From Alphaproteobacteria bacterium (lineage in GTDB: Bacteria; Pseudomonadota; Alphaproteobacteria; Micropepsales; Micropepsaceae), in assembly GCA_021325375.1 (NCBI GenBank), contig JAJPHG010000014.1:108167-172166 (forward strand): a DNA stretch of 64,000 nt. Reading direction: 5' to 3'. Shown here one piece after another: positions 26,316-35,602 of this stretch. The stretch's first letter is position 1. Every line of letters starts with the position of its first letter. The notes below the pieces were generated by a model that did not search any database, was not told the DNA's origin, and saw nothing but the letters and a program-made list of their open reading frames with translations. The position numbers and the translations under genes were made by a program.

Positions 26316-28391
26316 ATGCGGCCCGCGATTCTCTTTCCCCTGTTCGCCGAAACGCGCACGCTTTCCGGCGTCGGGCCGCGCATCGAGAAGCTGATCGCCA
26401 AGGTTGCGGGCACGCGCCTGCTCGACCTGATCTTCGATCTGCCCTGCGGCGTGATCGACCGCTCCTATCGCCCCACGCTTGCCGCCGCTGAGCCCGGACG
26501 CATCGCGACGGTGACGCTGAACGTGCTCGACCACGCGATGCCGCGCGACCGCAGGCAGCCCTATCGTGTGCGCTGCTCCGACGGCACGGCGGTGATCGAT
26601 CTCGTCTTCTTCCACGGCCACGCGGACTATCTGCAGAAGACCTTGCCGCCCGGCAGCAAGCGCGTCGTCAGCGGACGCATCGAGCGTTACAAGGACAAGC
26701 TGCAGATGCCACATCCCGACTACGTCGTCGAGCCGGGACAGGAAAGCGAGCTGCCGCTGCATGAGCCCGTCTATGCGCTGACCGAGGGCCTGCCCGCGAA
26801 ATCGCTGGCGAAAGCGGTTCGCGGCGCGCTGGAGAAAGTGCCGCCGATGCCGGAATGGCAGGACGCGGCGTTCCGCAAAGTGCAGGACTGGTCGAGCTTC
26901 ACCGCAGCGCTGCTTGCCGCGCACGCGCCCGCGCACGACGCCGATCTTTCGCCCGACACAAAAGCGCGCCGCCGCGTCGCCTATGACGAATTGCTCGCCA
27001 ACCAGCTTGCGCTCCTGATGATCCGCGCCAGCATGCGTGCCGCGAAGGGCCGCGTCATCGCAGCCAAGGGCGCACTGAAGGCGAAGGCCGTCGCCGCCCT
27101 GCCCTTCACGCTCACCGAGGGGCAGGGCCAAGCGCTCGCCGAGATCGAGGCCGACATGGCGTCGCCGACGCGCATGCTGCGGCTGCTTCAGGGCGACGTC
27201 GGCGCGGGCAAGACCGCTGTGGCGATGCTGGCGCTGCTCGACGCGGTCGAGGCGGGCTGCCAGGGCGCGCTGATGGCGCCGACGGAGATCCTCTGCCGGC
27301 AGCACATGGCCTCGCTCGCGCCGATGGCGGAGGCCGCGGGCGTCAGGATGGCGCTGCTTACGGGACGCGAGCGCGGGCCGTCGCGCGACCGCACGCTCGC
27401 CGCGCTCGCGGAGGGCGGGATCGACATCCTGGTCGGCACGCATGCGCTGTTCTCGGAGGACGTCACGTTCCGCGATCTCGGCCTCGCCGTCGTCGACGAG
27501 CAGCACCGCTTCGGCGTGCATCAGCGGATGAAATTGCAGGGCAAGGGCGAGCGCCCGGCCGACGTTCTGGTGATGACCGCGACGCCGATCCCGCGCACGC
27601 TGGCGCTCACGGCCTATGGCGACATGGACGTGTCGCGCATCCTCGGCCGCCCGCCGGGACGCAAGCCCGTGGCGACGCGCGTCATCTCCGACACGCGGCT
27701 GGATGAGGTCGTCGAGCATCTGCGCCGCGCCGGCGCGCGCGCCTATTGGGTGTGCCCGCTGGTGGAGGAGTCCGAGAAGATCGACCTCGCCGCCGCCGAG
27801 GAGCGCGCCGAAACGCTGCGCCGCACGCTGGGCCCCAAGGTCGGGCTCGTCCACGGCAAGATGAAGCCGGCCGAGCGCGACGCGGCGATGGAGAAATTCA
27901 AGAGCGGCGAGACGCAGATTCTCGTCGCCACCACGGTGATCGAGGTGGGTGTCGATGTGCCCGAGGCCACGATCATGGTTGTGGAGCACGCCGAGCGGTT
28001 CGGGCTGGCGCAGCTTCATCAATTGCGCGGGCGCGTCGGGCGCGGCTCGGCGAAATCAAGCTGCCTTCTTCTCTATCATGCCCCCTTGGGCGAAACCGCG
28101 AAGGCGCGGCTCAAGACGATGCGCGACACCGACGACGGCTTTGTTATCGCAGAGGAAGATTTGCGCCTGCGCGGCGCGGGCGAGCTGCTCGGCAAGCGCC
28201 AGAGCGGCCTGCCCGAGTTCCGCGTCGCCGACATCGCGGCCCATGCCGACCTGCTGGCGGTGGCGCGCGACGACGCGCAGCTGATCCTTGCCCGCGACCC
28301 AGAGCTCAAATCGGAGCGCGGCGAGGCGCTGCGCGTGTTGCTTTATCTCTTCGAACGGGATGAAGCTGTGCGCCTGTTGCGCACCGGGTGA
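26316..28391 (+). CDS. recG: ATP-dependent DNA helicase RecG
   Basis: A 691-aa helicase that remodels stalled replication forks and branched DNA. An OB-fold wedge domain lies in the first approximately 200 residues. The motor contains Walker A GDVGAGKTAVA, the DExH box as VVDEQHRFG, TATPIPRTLAL, and QLRGRVGRG, then VIAEEDLRLRGAGELLG in the C-terminal part. The length is normal. It is divergent from sdhE with a 63-nt shared upstream region. Confidence 0.96.
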   Translation: MRPAILFPLFAETRTLSGVGPRIEKLIAKVAGTRLLDLIFDLPCGVIDRSYRPTLAAAEPGRIATVTLNVLDHAMPRDRRQPYRVRCSDGTAVIDLVFFHGHADYLQKTLPPGSKRVVSGRIERYKDKLQMPHPDYVVEPGQESELPLHEPVYALTEGLPAKSLAKAVRGALEKVPPMPEWQDAAFRKVQDWSSFTAALLAAHAPAHDADLSPDTKARRRVAYDELLANQLALLMIRASMRAAKGRVIAAKGALKAKAVAALPFTLTEGQGQALAEIEADMASPTRMLRLLQGDVGAGKTAVAMLALLDAVEAGCQGALMAPTEILCRQHMASLAPMAEAAGVRMALLTGRERGPSRDRTLAALAEGGIDILVGTHALFSEDVTFRDLGLAVVDEQHRFGVHQRMKLQGKGERPADVLVMTATPIPRTLALTAYGDMDVSRILGRPPGRKPVATRVISDTRLDEVVEHLRRAGARAYWVCPLVEESEKIDLAAAEERAETLRRTLGPKVGLVHGKMKPAERDAAMEKFKSGETQILVATTVIEVGVDVPEATIMVVEHAERFGLAQLHQLRGRVGRGSAKSSCLLLYHAPLGETAKARLKTMRDTDDGFVIAEEDLRLRGAGELLGKRQSGLPEFRVADIAAHADLLAVARDDAQLILARDPELKSERGEALRVLLYLFERDEAVRLLRTG

Positions 28392-28412
28392 GTTGGATGA
28401 AGAGGAAGTTCA

Positions 28413-28543
28413 ACCCTCCCCTTGAGGGAGGGTCGAAAAAATCGAGCGTAGCGAGGATTTTTTCGGGGAGGGGTAAGCCGCCTGCGCCATACCCCTCCCC
28501 GAAAAATGCTTCGCATTTTCCGACCCTCCCTCAAGGGGAGGGT
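28413..28543. repeat. Palindromic repeat, ACCCTCCCCTTGAGGGAGGGT type (second copy)
   Basis: A 131-nt element nearly identical in its arms to 9309-9436: ACCCTCCCCTTGAGGGAGGGTCG at the left and CGACCCTCCCTCAAGGGGAGGGT at the right, with the CGGGGAGGGGT / ACCCCTCCCCG inner pair. It lies between recG and a phosphotransferase gene, and its right arm ends 4 nt before that gene's ATG. Confidence 0.88.
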
Positions 28544-28547
28544 CGGT

Positions 28548-29528
28548 ATGGAACCTGACTTTCTCGCTTCTCTCGAGCGCGCGCTAGGCCGGCGCGTGGA
28601 GAAGCTGACGCGGCTGTCGGGCGGCGCGAGCCAGGAGACGTGGTCGTTCGACGGCACGCGCGGCGGCGAGACGCTGCCCTTGATCCTGCGCCGCGCGCCG
28701 GGCGGCGTACGTGTCATCCCCGAGGGCTCGACCTCGGTGCCGCTCTCGACCGAGGCCGCGGTGATCGAAGCCTCGCGCGCGGCCGGGGTTGCTGCGCCGC
28801 GCGTGCGTTACGTGCTCAAGGACGAAGACGGCGCCGGCCAGGGCTATGTGATGGACCGCCTGCCGGGAGAGACCATCGCGCGCAAGATCCTGCGCGACGA
28901 GGCGTTCGCCGCGGTGCGCCCCAAGCTCGCGCGCCAATGCGGCGAGATCCTCGCGCGCATCCATGCCGTCGACATCGCGCCCATCCAGCATCTGCTGCCC
29001 GTCGTCGATGGGCCGACGCAGCTGCGCGCCTATCGCGACGTCTACGACGCGTTCGACTATCCCCACCCCGTGTTCGAGCTGGCGTTCCAATGGCTGGAGC
29101 CGCGCATGGCGGGGGCCGCGCGGCAGACGCTGGTGCATGGCGATTTCCGGCACGGCAACCTGCTGATCTCGCCCGCGCGCGTGGAAGCCGCGCTCGATTG
29201 GGAGCTGACCCATATCGGCGATCCGCTGGAGGACATCGGCTGGATCTGCACCAACTCCTGGCGTTTCGGCGCGGCGGAGAAAGTCGTCGGCGGCTTCGGC
29301 GATCTTCCCGATCTGCTTTGCGGGTATGAGGACGCCGGCGGCGGGCGCGTCGATCCGGAGCACGTGCGCACCTGGATCGTCTACGGCTCGCTCAAATGGG
29401 GCATCATGTGCATGAAGATGTACCACGGCTTCCTCGCCGACCGCTCGGTGGAGCGCGCCGCGATCGGCCGCAGGTCGTCGGAGACGGAGATCGATTTGAT
29501 CAATTTGATCATTGGAGGGAAGCTATGA
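28548..29528 (+). CDS. APH/ACAD10-like phosphotransferase family protein
   Basis: A 326-aa kinase-like protein of the aminoglycoside phosphotransferase superfamily. It has an N-lobe LSGGASQETW, the catalytic loop VHGDFRHGNLL (Brenner-type HxDxxxxN) and a DWE metal-binding motif in LDWELTHIGDPLED. The start ATG at 28548 is preceded by GGGGAGGG from the end of the adjacent palindromic repeat. It is coupled (overlap ATGA) to a DUF6285 gene; this pair is usually associated with acyl-CoA metabolism rather than drug resistance. The substrate is unknown. Confidence 0.85.
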   Translation: MEPDFLASLERALGRRVEKLTRLSGGASQETWSFDGTRGGETLPLILRRAPGGVRVIPEGSTSVPLSTEAAVIEASRAAGVAAPRVRYVLKDEDGAGQGYVMDRLPGETIARKILRDEAFAAVRPKLARQCGEILARIHAVDIAPIQHLLPVVDGPTQLRAYRDVYDAFDYPHPVFELAFQWLEPRMAGAARQTLVHGDFRHGNLLISPARVEAALDWELTHIGDPLEDIGWICTNSWRFGAAEKVVGGFGDLPDLLCGYEDAGGGRVDPEHVRTWIVYGSLKWGIMCMKMYHGFLADRSVERAAIGRRSSETEIDLINLIIGGKL

Positions 29529-29887
29529 TGGACGAGCCCTCGATGCGCGAGCTGGTGGAGGCCGTGCGCGACTTCATCGAGAACCGGGCGATGCCGGAGC
29601 TGAAAGGCCACACCGCGTTCCATGCGCGGGTCGCAGCGAACGCGCTCGGCATCGTCGCGCGCGAATTGGAGTTGGGGCCGCAATCGGCCGAAGCGGAAAG
29701 GAAGAGGTTGGCGGCCCTGCTCGGCCATGACGGGCCGCTGGAGGAGCTGAACCGCGAGCTCTGCCGGCGCATCCGTTCCGGGGATTTCACGCCCGCGACG
29801 CCCGGCCTCGCCGAGCATCTCGCCGTCACGACGCGGGAGAAGGTTGCGATCGACCAGCCGGGCTATTCCGGATTGAAGCGCGGCTGA
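29525..29887 (+). CDS. DUF6285 domain-containing protein
   Basis: A 120-aa soluble helical protein with the family pattern MRELVEAVRDFIENRAMP, FHARVAANALGIVARELELGP and LNRELCRRIRSGDF. The start overlaps the stop of the phosphotransferase gene, so translation is likely coupled. Its 3' end overlaps a convergent ABC permease gene by 62 nt, an unusually long overlap. The family commonly accompanies APH-type proteins; the function is unknown. Confidence 0.8.
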   Translation: MMDEPSMRELVEAVRDFIENRAMPELKGHTAFHARVAANALGIVARELELGPQSAEAERKRLAALLGHDGPLEELNRELCRRIRSGDFTPATPGLAEHLAVTTREKVAIDQPGYSGLKRG

Positions 29888-31199
29888 GCGCGAGCACCGC
29901 GAGCGTCAATCCCTCGGCCCACGCGACCAGCGGCCCCAACCAGAGGGGCTGCGTCGGCTGCGGATAGAACAGCATCGACAGGCTCTCCCCGCCCAGGCCT
30001 TTCACGATCACCGGCGCCAGCACGTAGAGCGCGAACAAGGTGCCCAGCGCGGCGAAGTCTCCGCGCCGCCCCGGCACGCCGCGCATGAGGACGAAGATCG
30101 ACACGTCGCGCGTCAGGAAGCCGAGCCCGGCCGCGATCTCCATCGCGTGGGTCGTATCCGCATGATGCAACTGTATCCAGGCGACGAGTCCCGCGCCGCA
30201 CAGCAACGTCGCGACATACGCCATCATCCAGGCCTGCAACCCGCCGAAGAACGCGCCCAGCCGCGCGGAGGAAAGCTGGCTGCCGAGCCAGCGATAATGC
30301 ACGCGGTCCTTGGGCTCGAGGAACACCATCAGATAGGTGAGCGACGCATAGACGCTCACCGCGAGACCGAGGCGCAGCGACACCGCGTCCAGTCCCTCGA
30401 CCGACTTGTCTTTCGGGAGCCAGGCGTCGAAGCCCGCGGCATAGACGCCGATGAAGACGAGGAAGGCGAGCCATACCGACGGCCCGTTGCGCATCTGAAG
30501 CTCCAGCCGCATCTCGCGGTAGCAGCCAGCGAGCAGCCAGCCCGCGAACACCGCCAGCGACGCGAGCAGGAACAGCCGCGCATCGAGCTTCATGCCCCAC
30601 CACGCGATCACGTCGGCGCCGACGACATGCGCCAGATGCATGGTCGCGGGATCGGCGATGCTCCACACGGAATTGACCGCGATCGCCGCCGCGATCCCCA
30701 CCACCTGATAGATGAAGACGTCGAGACGCGAATGCGCCTGCCGGCGCCGCGCCGCGATCAGGCTGGCCAGGAACGACGCCGCCTGCGCGATCACGCCGAT
30801 GGCGAGGTAGTAGACGATGTCGGCGAGCGCGGCCACGACGCCCTTGTGCGTCAGCGTGTCGAAGGTCAGCACGGCCAGGCAGATCGCGCCGCCGAACCAG
30901 TTGAAGCTCGTCGACCCGAACAGCTTGCCCCAGGTCATCTCGCCCGGCGTGAGCGAGGAAAGCCGCTGCATGTCCCAGGTACGGTCGCGGATCTCGCCCA
31001 CCACCGCGGTGGCGGCGTTGCGCGTGCCCCACAACACGACGATGAGATAGAACAGCCACTGCGCCGCGCCGCCCACGGTGAAATCCGTGCCCCCAGCCAA
31101 CGCCACGGCAAGGAAGGCGAGCGCGAGGAGCACGATCATCAGGACCATGCGCCGGGGCGTCAGCTCGAGCCAGAGGTTGCGCTGGAATTCCGGGTTCAT
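29826..31199 (-). CDS. ABC transporter membrane subunit
   Basis: A 457-aa polytopic membrane protein with roughly ten hydrophobic segments, for example MVLMIVLLALAFLAVALAG and LFYLIVVLWGT. It is coupled to an ABC ATPase gene (ATGA overlap) and is the likely permease of that exporter. Features such as GEIRDRTWDMQRLSSLTPGE resemble the ABC-2-type permease region after the first helices. The transported substrate is not readable. The 3' end overlaps DUF6285 by 62 nt. Confidence 0.8.
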   Translation of the reverse strand: MNPEFQRNLWLELTPRRMVLMIVLLALAFLAVALAGGTDFTVGGAAQWLFYLIVVLWGTRNAATAVVGEIRDRTWDMQRLSSLTPGEMTWGKLFGSTSFNWFGGAICLAVLTFDTLTHKGVVAALADIVYYLAIGVIAQAASFLASLIAARRRQAHSRLDVFIYQVVGIAAAIAVNSVWSIADPATMHLAHVVGADVIAWWGMKLDARLFLLASLAVFAGWLLAGCYREMRLELQMRNGPSVWLAFLVFIGVYAAGFDAWLPKDKSVEGLDAVSLRLGLAVSVYASLTYLMVFLEPKDRVHYRWLGSQLSSARLGAFFGGLQAWMMAYVATLLCGAGLVAWIQLHHADTTHAMEIAAGLGFLTRDVSIFVLMRGVPGRRGDFAALGTLFALYVLAPVIVKGLGGESLSMLFYPQPTQPLWLGPLVAWAEGLTLAVLALSRASIRNSPAGRSQPSPAS

Positions 31200-32107
31200 G
31201 GCGCCGCTACCTGCGCGAAATAGGCGTCTTCGAGCGCCTTGGTGGATTCGCCGAAGCTCGACACCTCGAAGCCAGCGGCGATGAGGTCGCGGATCAGCTT
31301 GGCGCGCGCGCTCGGGTTGCGCGTGAAGGTGAAGAGCGCGTGATGCTGATCGACCTCGATCACGTCGAGGCCGGCACGCGCGGTGAGGAAGTCCTTCAGG
31401 TCGCTGCGCGCGGTCGCGATCTCGAGCAGATAGCGCGGGCGCTCGATGTCGCGCACCTTGACCGCCTTGCCGCCGGCGATGCGGCCGCCCTCGATGATGA
31501 TCATCTCGGAGCAATAATCCTCGAGCTCGGCCAGGATGTGCGAGGAGACCACCAAGGTCATTCCGCCGTCCTTCAGCGCCACGAGCAGCGCGGAAAGATC
31601 GCGCCGCGCCTGCGGGTCGAGGCCCGCCGCCGGCTCGTCGAGGAGCAGCACCTTGGGCTCATGCACGATGGACTGGGCGATGGCGAGACGCTGGCGCAAG
31701 CCGCGCGAGAGCTGGCCCGCCGGCGTCTCCATGCGGTCGGCGAGGCCGACGCGCGAGGCGGCCTTCTCGCACGCCGCACCCGCGGCGCCGGGCGCGATGC
31801 CGTGGGCGCGCGCGGCGTGGACGAGCGAGCGGCGCACGCTGAGCTCGTCATAGAGGCCGTAGAAATCGGGAAGGTAGCCGAGCAGCGCGTGGATCTCGCG
31901 CGGCGAGGCGGCAGTATTCAGCCCCTCGATCGTCACCTGCCCGTCATAGGGCGTCTCCAGCGCCGCGAGGCATCGCAAAAGCGTCGTCTTGCCGGCACCG
32001 TTGGGACCGACCAGCGCGGTGATCGTCTGCGGCGCCACGCGCAGCGAGACGCCGTCGAGCGCCCTTTGCGTGGGATATTCGTAGACTAGATTGGAGACTT
32101 CGATCAT
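31196..32107 (-). CDS. ABC transporter ATP-binding protein
   Basis: A 303-aa ABC-2-type ATPase. It has Walker A GPNGAGKTT (about residues 36-44), the signature LSRGLRQRLAIAQ, Walker B VLLLDEPAAGLDP and the H-loop SSHILAEL, plus a roughly 80-aa C-terminal extension. The start ATG at 32107 gives a typical N-terminus (MIEVSNLVYEYP). Its stop overlaps the permease start. The pair likely forms an exporter; no dedicated substrate-binding gene is nearby. Confidence 0.93.
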   Translation of the reverse strand: MIEVSNLVYEYPTQRALDGVSLRVAPQTITALVGPNGAGKTTLLRCLAALETPYDGQVTIEGLNTAASPREIHALLGYLPDFYGLYDELSVRRSLVHAARAHGIAPGAAGAACEKAASRVGLADRMETPAGQLSRGLRQRLAIAQSIVHEPKVLLLDEPAAGLDPQARRDLSALLVALKDGGMTLVVSSHILAELEDYCSEMIIIEGGRIAGGKAVKVRDIERPRYLLEIATARSDLKDFLTARAGLDVIEVDQHHALFTFTRNPSARAKLIRDLIAAGFEVSSFGESTKALEDAYFAQVAAP

Positions 32108-32173
32108 GAGTCGGAATACGCCCCGTACCGGGATACTCTGATATCCGATTGGGGCACGATTGAGGAGGGGCGA

Positions 32174-33490
32174 TTGCGCATCGCGATGATCGGGACGGGC
32201 TATGTGGGGCTGGTTTCCGGCGCCTGCCTGTCCGAATTCGGCCATTCGGTGACCTGCATCGACAAGGACGCGGCCAAGGTCGGCGCTTTACGCGGCGGCG
32301 CGATCCCGATCTTCGAGCCCGGCCTGGACGAGGTCGTCGCCGCCAACGTCCGCGCCGGGCGGTTGTCCTTCGCAACCGAGATGGCCGCGGCGGTCGCCGA
32401 CGCCGAAGCCGTGTTCATCGCGGTCGGCACGCCCAGCCGCCGCGGCGACGGCCATGCCGATCTCTCCTACGTGTTCGCGGCCGCCGAGGAGCTGGCGGCG
32501 CACCTGACCGGCTATACCGTCGTCGTCACCAAATCGACCGTGCCCGTCGGCACCAGCCGCAAAGTGAAAGAGATCGTCGCGCGCGCGCGGCCGGATGCGG
32601 AATTCGACGTCTGCTCGAATCCGGAATTCCTCCGCGAGGGTTCGGCGATCGAGGATTTCCGCAGGCCCGACCGCGTCGTCGTCGGCTGCGACGGCGTGCG
32701 CGCACGCGAGGTGATGCGCGAGGTCTACCGCCCGCTTTTCCTGCACGAGACGCCGATCCTGTTCACCAGCCCGGAGAGCTCCGAGCTCATCAAATACGCG
32801 GCGAACGCGTTCCTCGCCACCAAGATCACCTTCATCAACGAGATGGCCGATCTCTGCGAGAAGCTCGGCGGCGACGTGCAGGACGTGGCGCGCGGCATCG
32901 GTCTCGACGGCCGCATCGGGTCGAAGTTCCTGCATGCGGGACCGGGCTTCGGCGGCTCGTGCTTCCCGAAGGATACGCTGGCGTTGCTCAAGACCTCGCA
33001 GGACAGCGGCGCGCCGACGCGCATCGTCGAGGCCGTCGTCGCCGTCAACGAGGCGCGCAAGGTGCGCATGGCCGAGAAGATCGAGCGCGCCTTCGGGGGC
33101 GTGCGCGGCAAGACGGTCGCGGTGCTCGGCCTCACCTTCAAACCCAACACCGACGACATGCGCGACGCGCCCAGCCTCGTCATCGTGCCGCGCCTTTTGA
33201 GCGCGGGCGCCGCGATCCGCGTCTACGACCCCGAAGGCGCGAAGGAAGCGGCCAAGCATCTGGGCGGCGTGACGTTCTGCGCCAGCGCCTATGACGCGCT
33301 CGAAGGCGCCGACGGCGTGGTGCTGCTGACGGAATGGAACGAGTTCCGCGCGCTGGATTTCGCGCGGATGAAAGCGCTGCTGAAGCGGCCGTTGATGATA
33401 GACCTTCGCAACATCTACCGGCCCGCGCAAATGGAAGCGGCGGGCTTCACCTATGTCAGCGTCGGACGCGCGACGGTGGGCGCGCCATGA
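32174..33490 (+). CDS. ugd: UDP-glucose 6-dehydrogenase
   Basis: A 438-aa NAD-dependent enzyme that oxidises UDP-glucose to UDP-glucuronate for surface polysaccharide. It has GTGYVGLVSGACLSEFGH at the N-terminus, the catalytic cysteine in GPGFGGSCFPKDT, and the C-terminal GLTFKPNTDDMRDAPS. The start is TTG at 32174 with a strong GAGGAGGGG upstream. It overlaps the next gene by 4 nt (ATGA). It belongs to the dispersed nucleotide-sugar genes in this region. Confidence 0.95.
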   Translation: MRIAMIGTGYVGLVSGACLSEFGHSVTCIDKDAAKVGALRGGAIPIFEPGLDEVVAANVRAGRLSFATEMAAAVADAEAVFIAVGTPSRRGDGHADLSYVFAAAEELAAHLTGYTVVVTKSTVPVGTSRKVKEIVARARPDAEFDVCSNPEFLREGSAIEDFRRPDRVVVGCDGVRAREVMREVYRPLFLHETPILFTSPESSELIKYAANAFLATKITFINEMADLCEKLGGDVQDVARGIGLDGRIGSKFLHAGPGFGGSCFPKDTLALLKTSQDSGAPTRIVEAVVAVNEARKVRMAEKIERAFGGVRGKTVAVLGLTFKPNTDDMRDAPSLVIVPRLLSAGAAIRVYDPEGAKEAAKHLGGVTFCASAYDALEGADGVVLLTEWNEFRALDFARMKALLKRPLMIDLRNIYRPAQMEAAGFTYVSVGRATVGAP

Positions 33491-33873
33491 GACGCGTGCT
33501 GCTCTGTGCCTTCGTCGCGGTCGTGGCGACTAAGGCGCATGCGTCGGCGCCATGCGAAGGCGTCGAGCGCGGGGAAGGCGCGCCGTCCCTCTCGGCCCGC
33601 GTCGCAGCCCAGCTCCACGATCCCAAGGCAAGGGCGCTTCGGACCTTCACCTATGACGGCTGGGAGATCGTGGAGGTCGCGTTCGGTGATGCGCAAAACG
33701 CGTTCGTCTTCTATTCCGCCGATCCGCTGAGCAGCGATACCGTCGCAGTGTGGCGCGGGGCCAAGGACCTCGACGGCGTGAGCCAAGCCAAGGAATGGAC
33801 GGTGGAGAGCGCCCCGGGCATCCCCAACCAGCTCGCGCGATGTTTTGCGGTGCGCGTGACGGCGGCGCGGTAG
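33487..33873 (+). CDS. Hypothetical secreted protein
   Basis: A 128-aa protein with a signal peptide (MRRVLLCAFVAVVATKAHA). Its short mature domain contains paired cysteines (APCEGVERG near the start and ARCFAVRV near the end) and the strands FTYDGWEIVEVAFGDAQNAF and AVWRGAKDL. It is coupled by ATGA overlap to ugd, suggesting co-expression. No family is recognised; a periplasmic location is inferred. Confidence 0.75.
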   Translation: MRRVLLCAFVAVVATKAHASAPCEGVERGEGAPSLSARVAAQLHDPKARALRTFTYDGWEIVEVAFGDAQNAFVFYSADPLSSDTVAVWRGAKDLDGVSQAKEWTVESAPGIPNQLARCFAVRVTAAR

Positions 33874-33897
33874 AGAAAGGCGCTATCATCACAAGAT

Positions 33898-33998
33898 GTC
33901 ATCCCGGCCGAGCGCAGCGAGTGCCGGGACCCAGTGAGCAGCTCGCACCCTGGGTCCCGGCCCTGCGCGATGCTGACGCATCGCTTGGCCGGGATGAC
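33898..33998. repeat. Palindromic repeat, GTCATCCCGGCCGAG...GGCCGGGATGAC type
   Basis: A 101-nt element between convergent genes with inverted ends GTCATCCCGGCC and GGCCGGGATGAC and an inner pair GCCGGGACCCAG / CTGGGTCCCGGC. It is a variant of the GTCATCCCCGGC family at 16503 and 39700, and could also act as a bidirectional terminator. Confidence 0.8.
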
Positions 33999-34012
33999 AG
34001 ATCAGCTCTGCT

Positions 34013-35314
34013 TCACATCTGCGCATGCAGCCGCAGCGCCAGCACCGACACCGGGCCGCGGTCGCGGTTGTAGGCGGGGTTGACGATGAGCTGGTAGTCG
34101 GCGCCGGCGTTCAGCCAACTCGTGACGCTCGCGTTGTAATAGGTCTCCAGGATGTCCTCGGTGCCGTAATGCGGCAGGCGACCGTCACCGATGAGGATGC
34201 CGAGCCCGCCGGCGGCGAAATAGGCCTGCGCCGAATCCGAGATCGCGTTGACGACGGCGGCTGCGCCCACCGTGTCGTCCTTGCGGCCCCAATCGGCACC
34301 TTTGAGCGACAACCCGAGCGATATGGAACGGTTGATCTCGGTGAACTCGTAAGCCTCCTTGCTGCCGTCGTCGAGGCTCGCCCGCGAGAACAGACCGAGG
34401 TCGTCGCTCAGCGGCTGCTCGATGTCGATCGAGCCTCCGGGACGCGAGGCATAGCGGCGCACAAGCGCGGTGTCGGGCACGGTCCCCGTCGCCTCGCCGA
34501 GTGCTACCGCGTCGCGATAGCCGCCCATGCGCCCGCGGTTCACGAAAGCCAGCAGCTTGATCTTGCCTTCGCGGCCGAAGAGGTCATGGCGCGCCTCGCC
34601 CTCCACGGCGACCTCGAACTGGCTGAAATCCGTCTCGAGCTGCGTCGAGTTCGGCACGCGCGACAGGTCGAACAATCCGGTACGCAGGGTCCACCAGTCT
34701 TTCGTCAGCTCCGCCGTAACGCCGTAGCTGTAGCCCCAGGCATCGGCGGCGTAGTCGAACGCACCCGCGTCGATCAGCGACCAGTTGAGGTAATCGCCCT
34801 TGGGATCGTGCGAATAGCTGTTGGTGTCGAAGACGTCGGTGACCGACATCTTGCCCGCGGTGATGACGAGGTTGTCGGCCGAGCGCGCGCCCGCGACCTG
34901 GTTCTGGCCGTCATCGAGCTTCTGGCTGTCGCCGCCGAGATCGAAGCTCTGGCGGAAGAAGAGCCGCTGCAGGCGGAAATAGGGATCGACCTTGCCGACC
35001 TTGTACGCCTCGCCGCTCGGGAAGCCCGCCACGCCCAGCGTGTTGGAAAGGCCGAAGCCCTGATCGATCTCCGGATCGGCGTAGATCTCGCCGCCGTCCC
35101 ACAGGCGCAGGCCGAGGAACGCCGTCGCGTCGAAGGTCTCATCGCCCACGCTCTTCGGCGACAGGCTGTTCCCGCCCTGATAAGGCGAGCGGAACGCAGG
35201 GTGATACTGGTCGACGAAGGTGAGCTGGCCGTGCACGGACCAGTCGAACGTGTCGGCTCCCGCAACACCCGCGGACAGCGCTACGATGAGGATCGAAGCA
35301 AGGACGGCGCGCAT
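34013..35314 (-). CDS. OprB-family carbohydrate-selective porin
   Basis: A 433-aa outer-membrane protein with a signal peptide (MRAVLASILIVALSAGVAGA). Its beta-barrel sequence is rich in alternating aromatic/hydrophobic strands. The family pattern includes HGQLTFVDQYHPAFRSPYQG, DPEIDQGFGLSNTLGVAGF and SYSHDPKGDYLNWSLIDAGAFDY. ATG at 35314 has GGGGGAG just upstream and a normal leader; an in-frame ATG 39 nt earlier is less likely. Uptake of sugars across the outer membrane is inferred from family membership. Confidence 0.85.
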   Translation of the reverse strand: MRAVLASILIVALSAGVAGADTFDWSVHGQLTFVDQYHPAFRSPYQGGNSLSPKSVGDETFDATAFLGLRLWDGGEIYADPEIDQGFGLSNTLGVAGFPSGEAYKVGKVDPYFRLQRLFFRQSFDLGGDSQKLDDGQNQVAGARSADNLVITAGKMSVTDVFDTNSYSHDPKGDYLNWSLIDAGAFDYAADAWGYSYGVTAELTKDWWTLRTGLFDLSRVPNSTQLETDFSQFEVAVEGEARHDLFGREGKIKLLAFVNRGRMGGYRDAVALGEATGTVPDTALVRRYASRPGGSIDIEQPLSDDLGLFSRASLDDGSKEAYEFTEINRSISLGLSLKGADWGRKDDTVGAAAVVNAISDSAQAYFAAGGLGILIGDGRLPHYGTEDILETYYNASVTSWLNAGADYQLIVNPAYNRDRGPVSVLALRLHAQM

Positions 35315-35430
35315 GGCTCCCCCGGGCAAGCGGCTCATGAGATAAGCGTTCACCCGCGCGAAGGTTCAAGGGGTTCATGAAAATTTAGCGCGGGAGAACG
35401 CCCTGTCGACACATTGAGCTTGCGGCACGT

Positions 35431-35532
35431 CGCCCTTCGAGGCTCGCCTTCGGCTCGCACCTCAGGGTAACGTGCCTAATGCAACAAGCGCGTCATCCTG
35501 AGGTGCGAGCGAAGCGAGCCTCGAAGGATGAC
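35431..35532. repeat. Palindromic repeat, CTTCGAGGCTCGC...GCGAGCCTCGAAG type
   Basis: A 102-nt element in the gap between the porin and Rieske genes. The left CCTTCGAGGCTCGCCTTCGG and right CGAAGCGAGCCTCGAAGG arms are inverted repeats, with CGCACCTCAGG / CCTGAGGTGCG forming the continuation. The right end GAAGGATGAC shares the terminal ATGAC seen in other repeat families here. Similar motifs are common in alphaproteobacterial intergenic regions. Confidence 0.75.
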
Positions 35533-35602
35533 CCATCCGATAAAAGCTCGGAACCGTGCTTCAGCGATTGAACCGGCGTCCCGGCCAAGTGCAAATCGGC
35601 GA

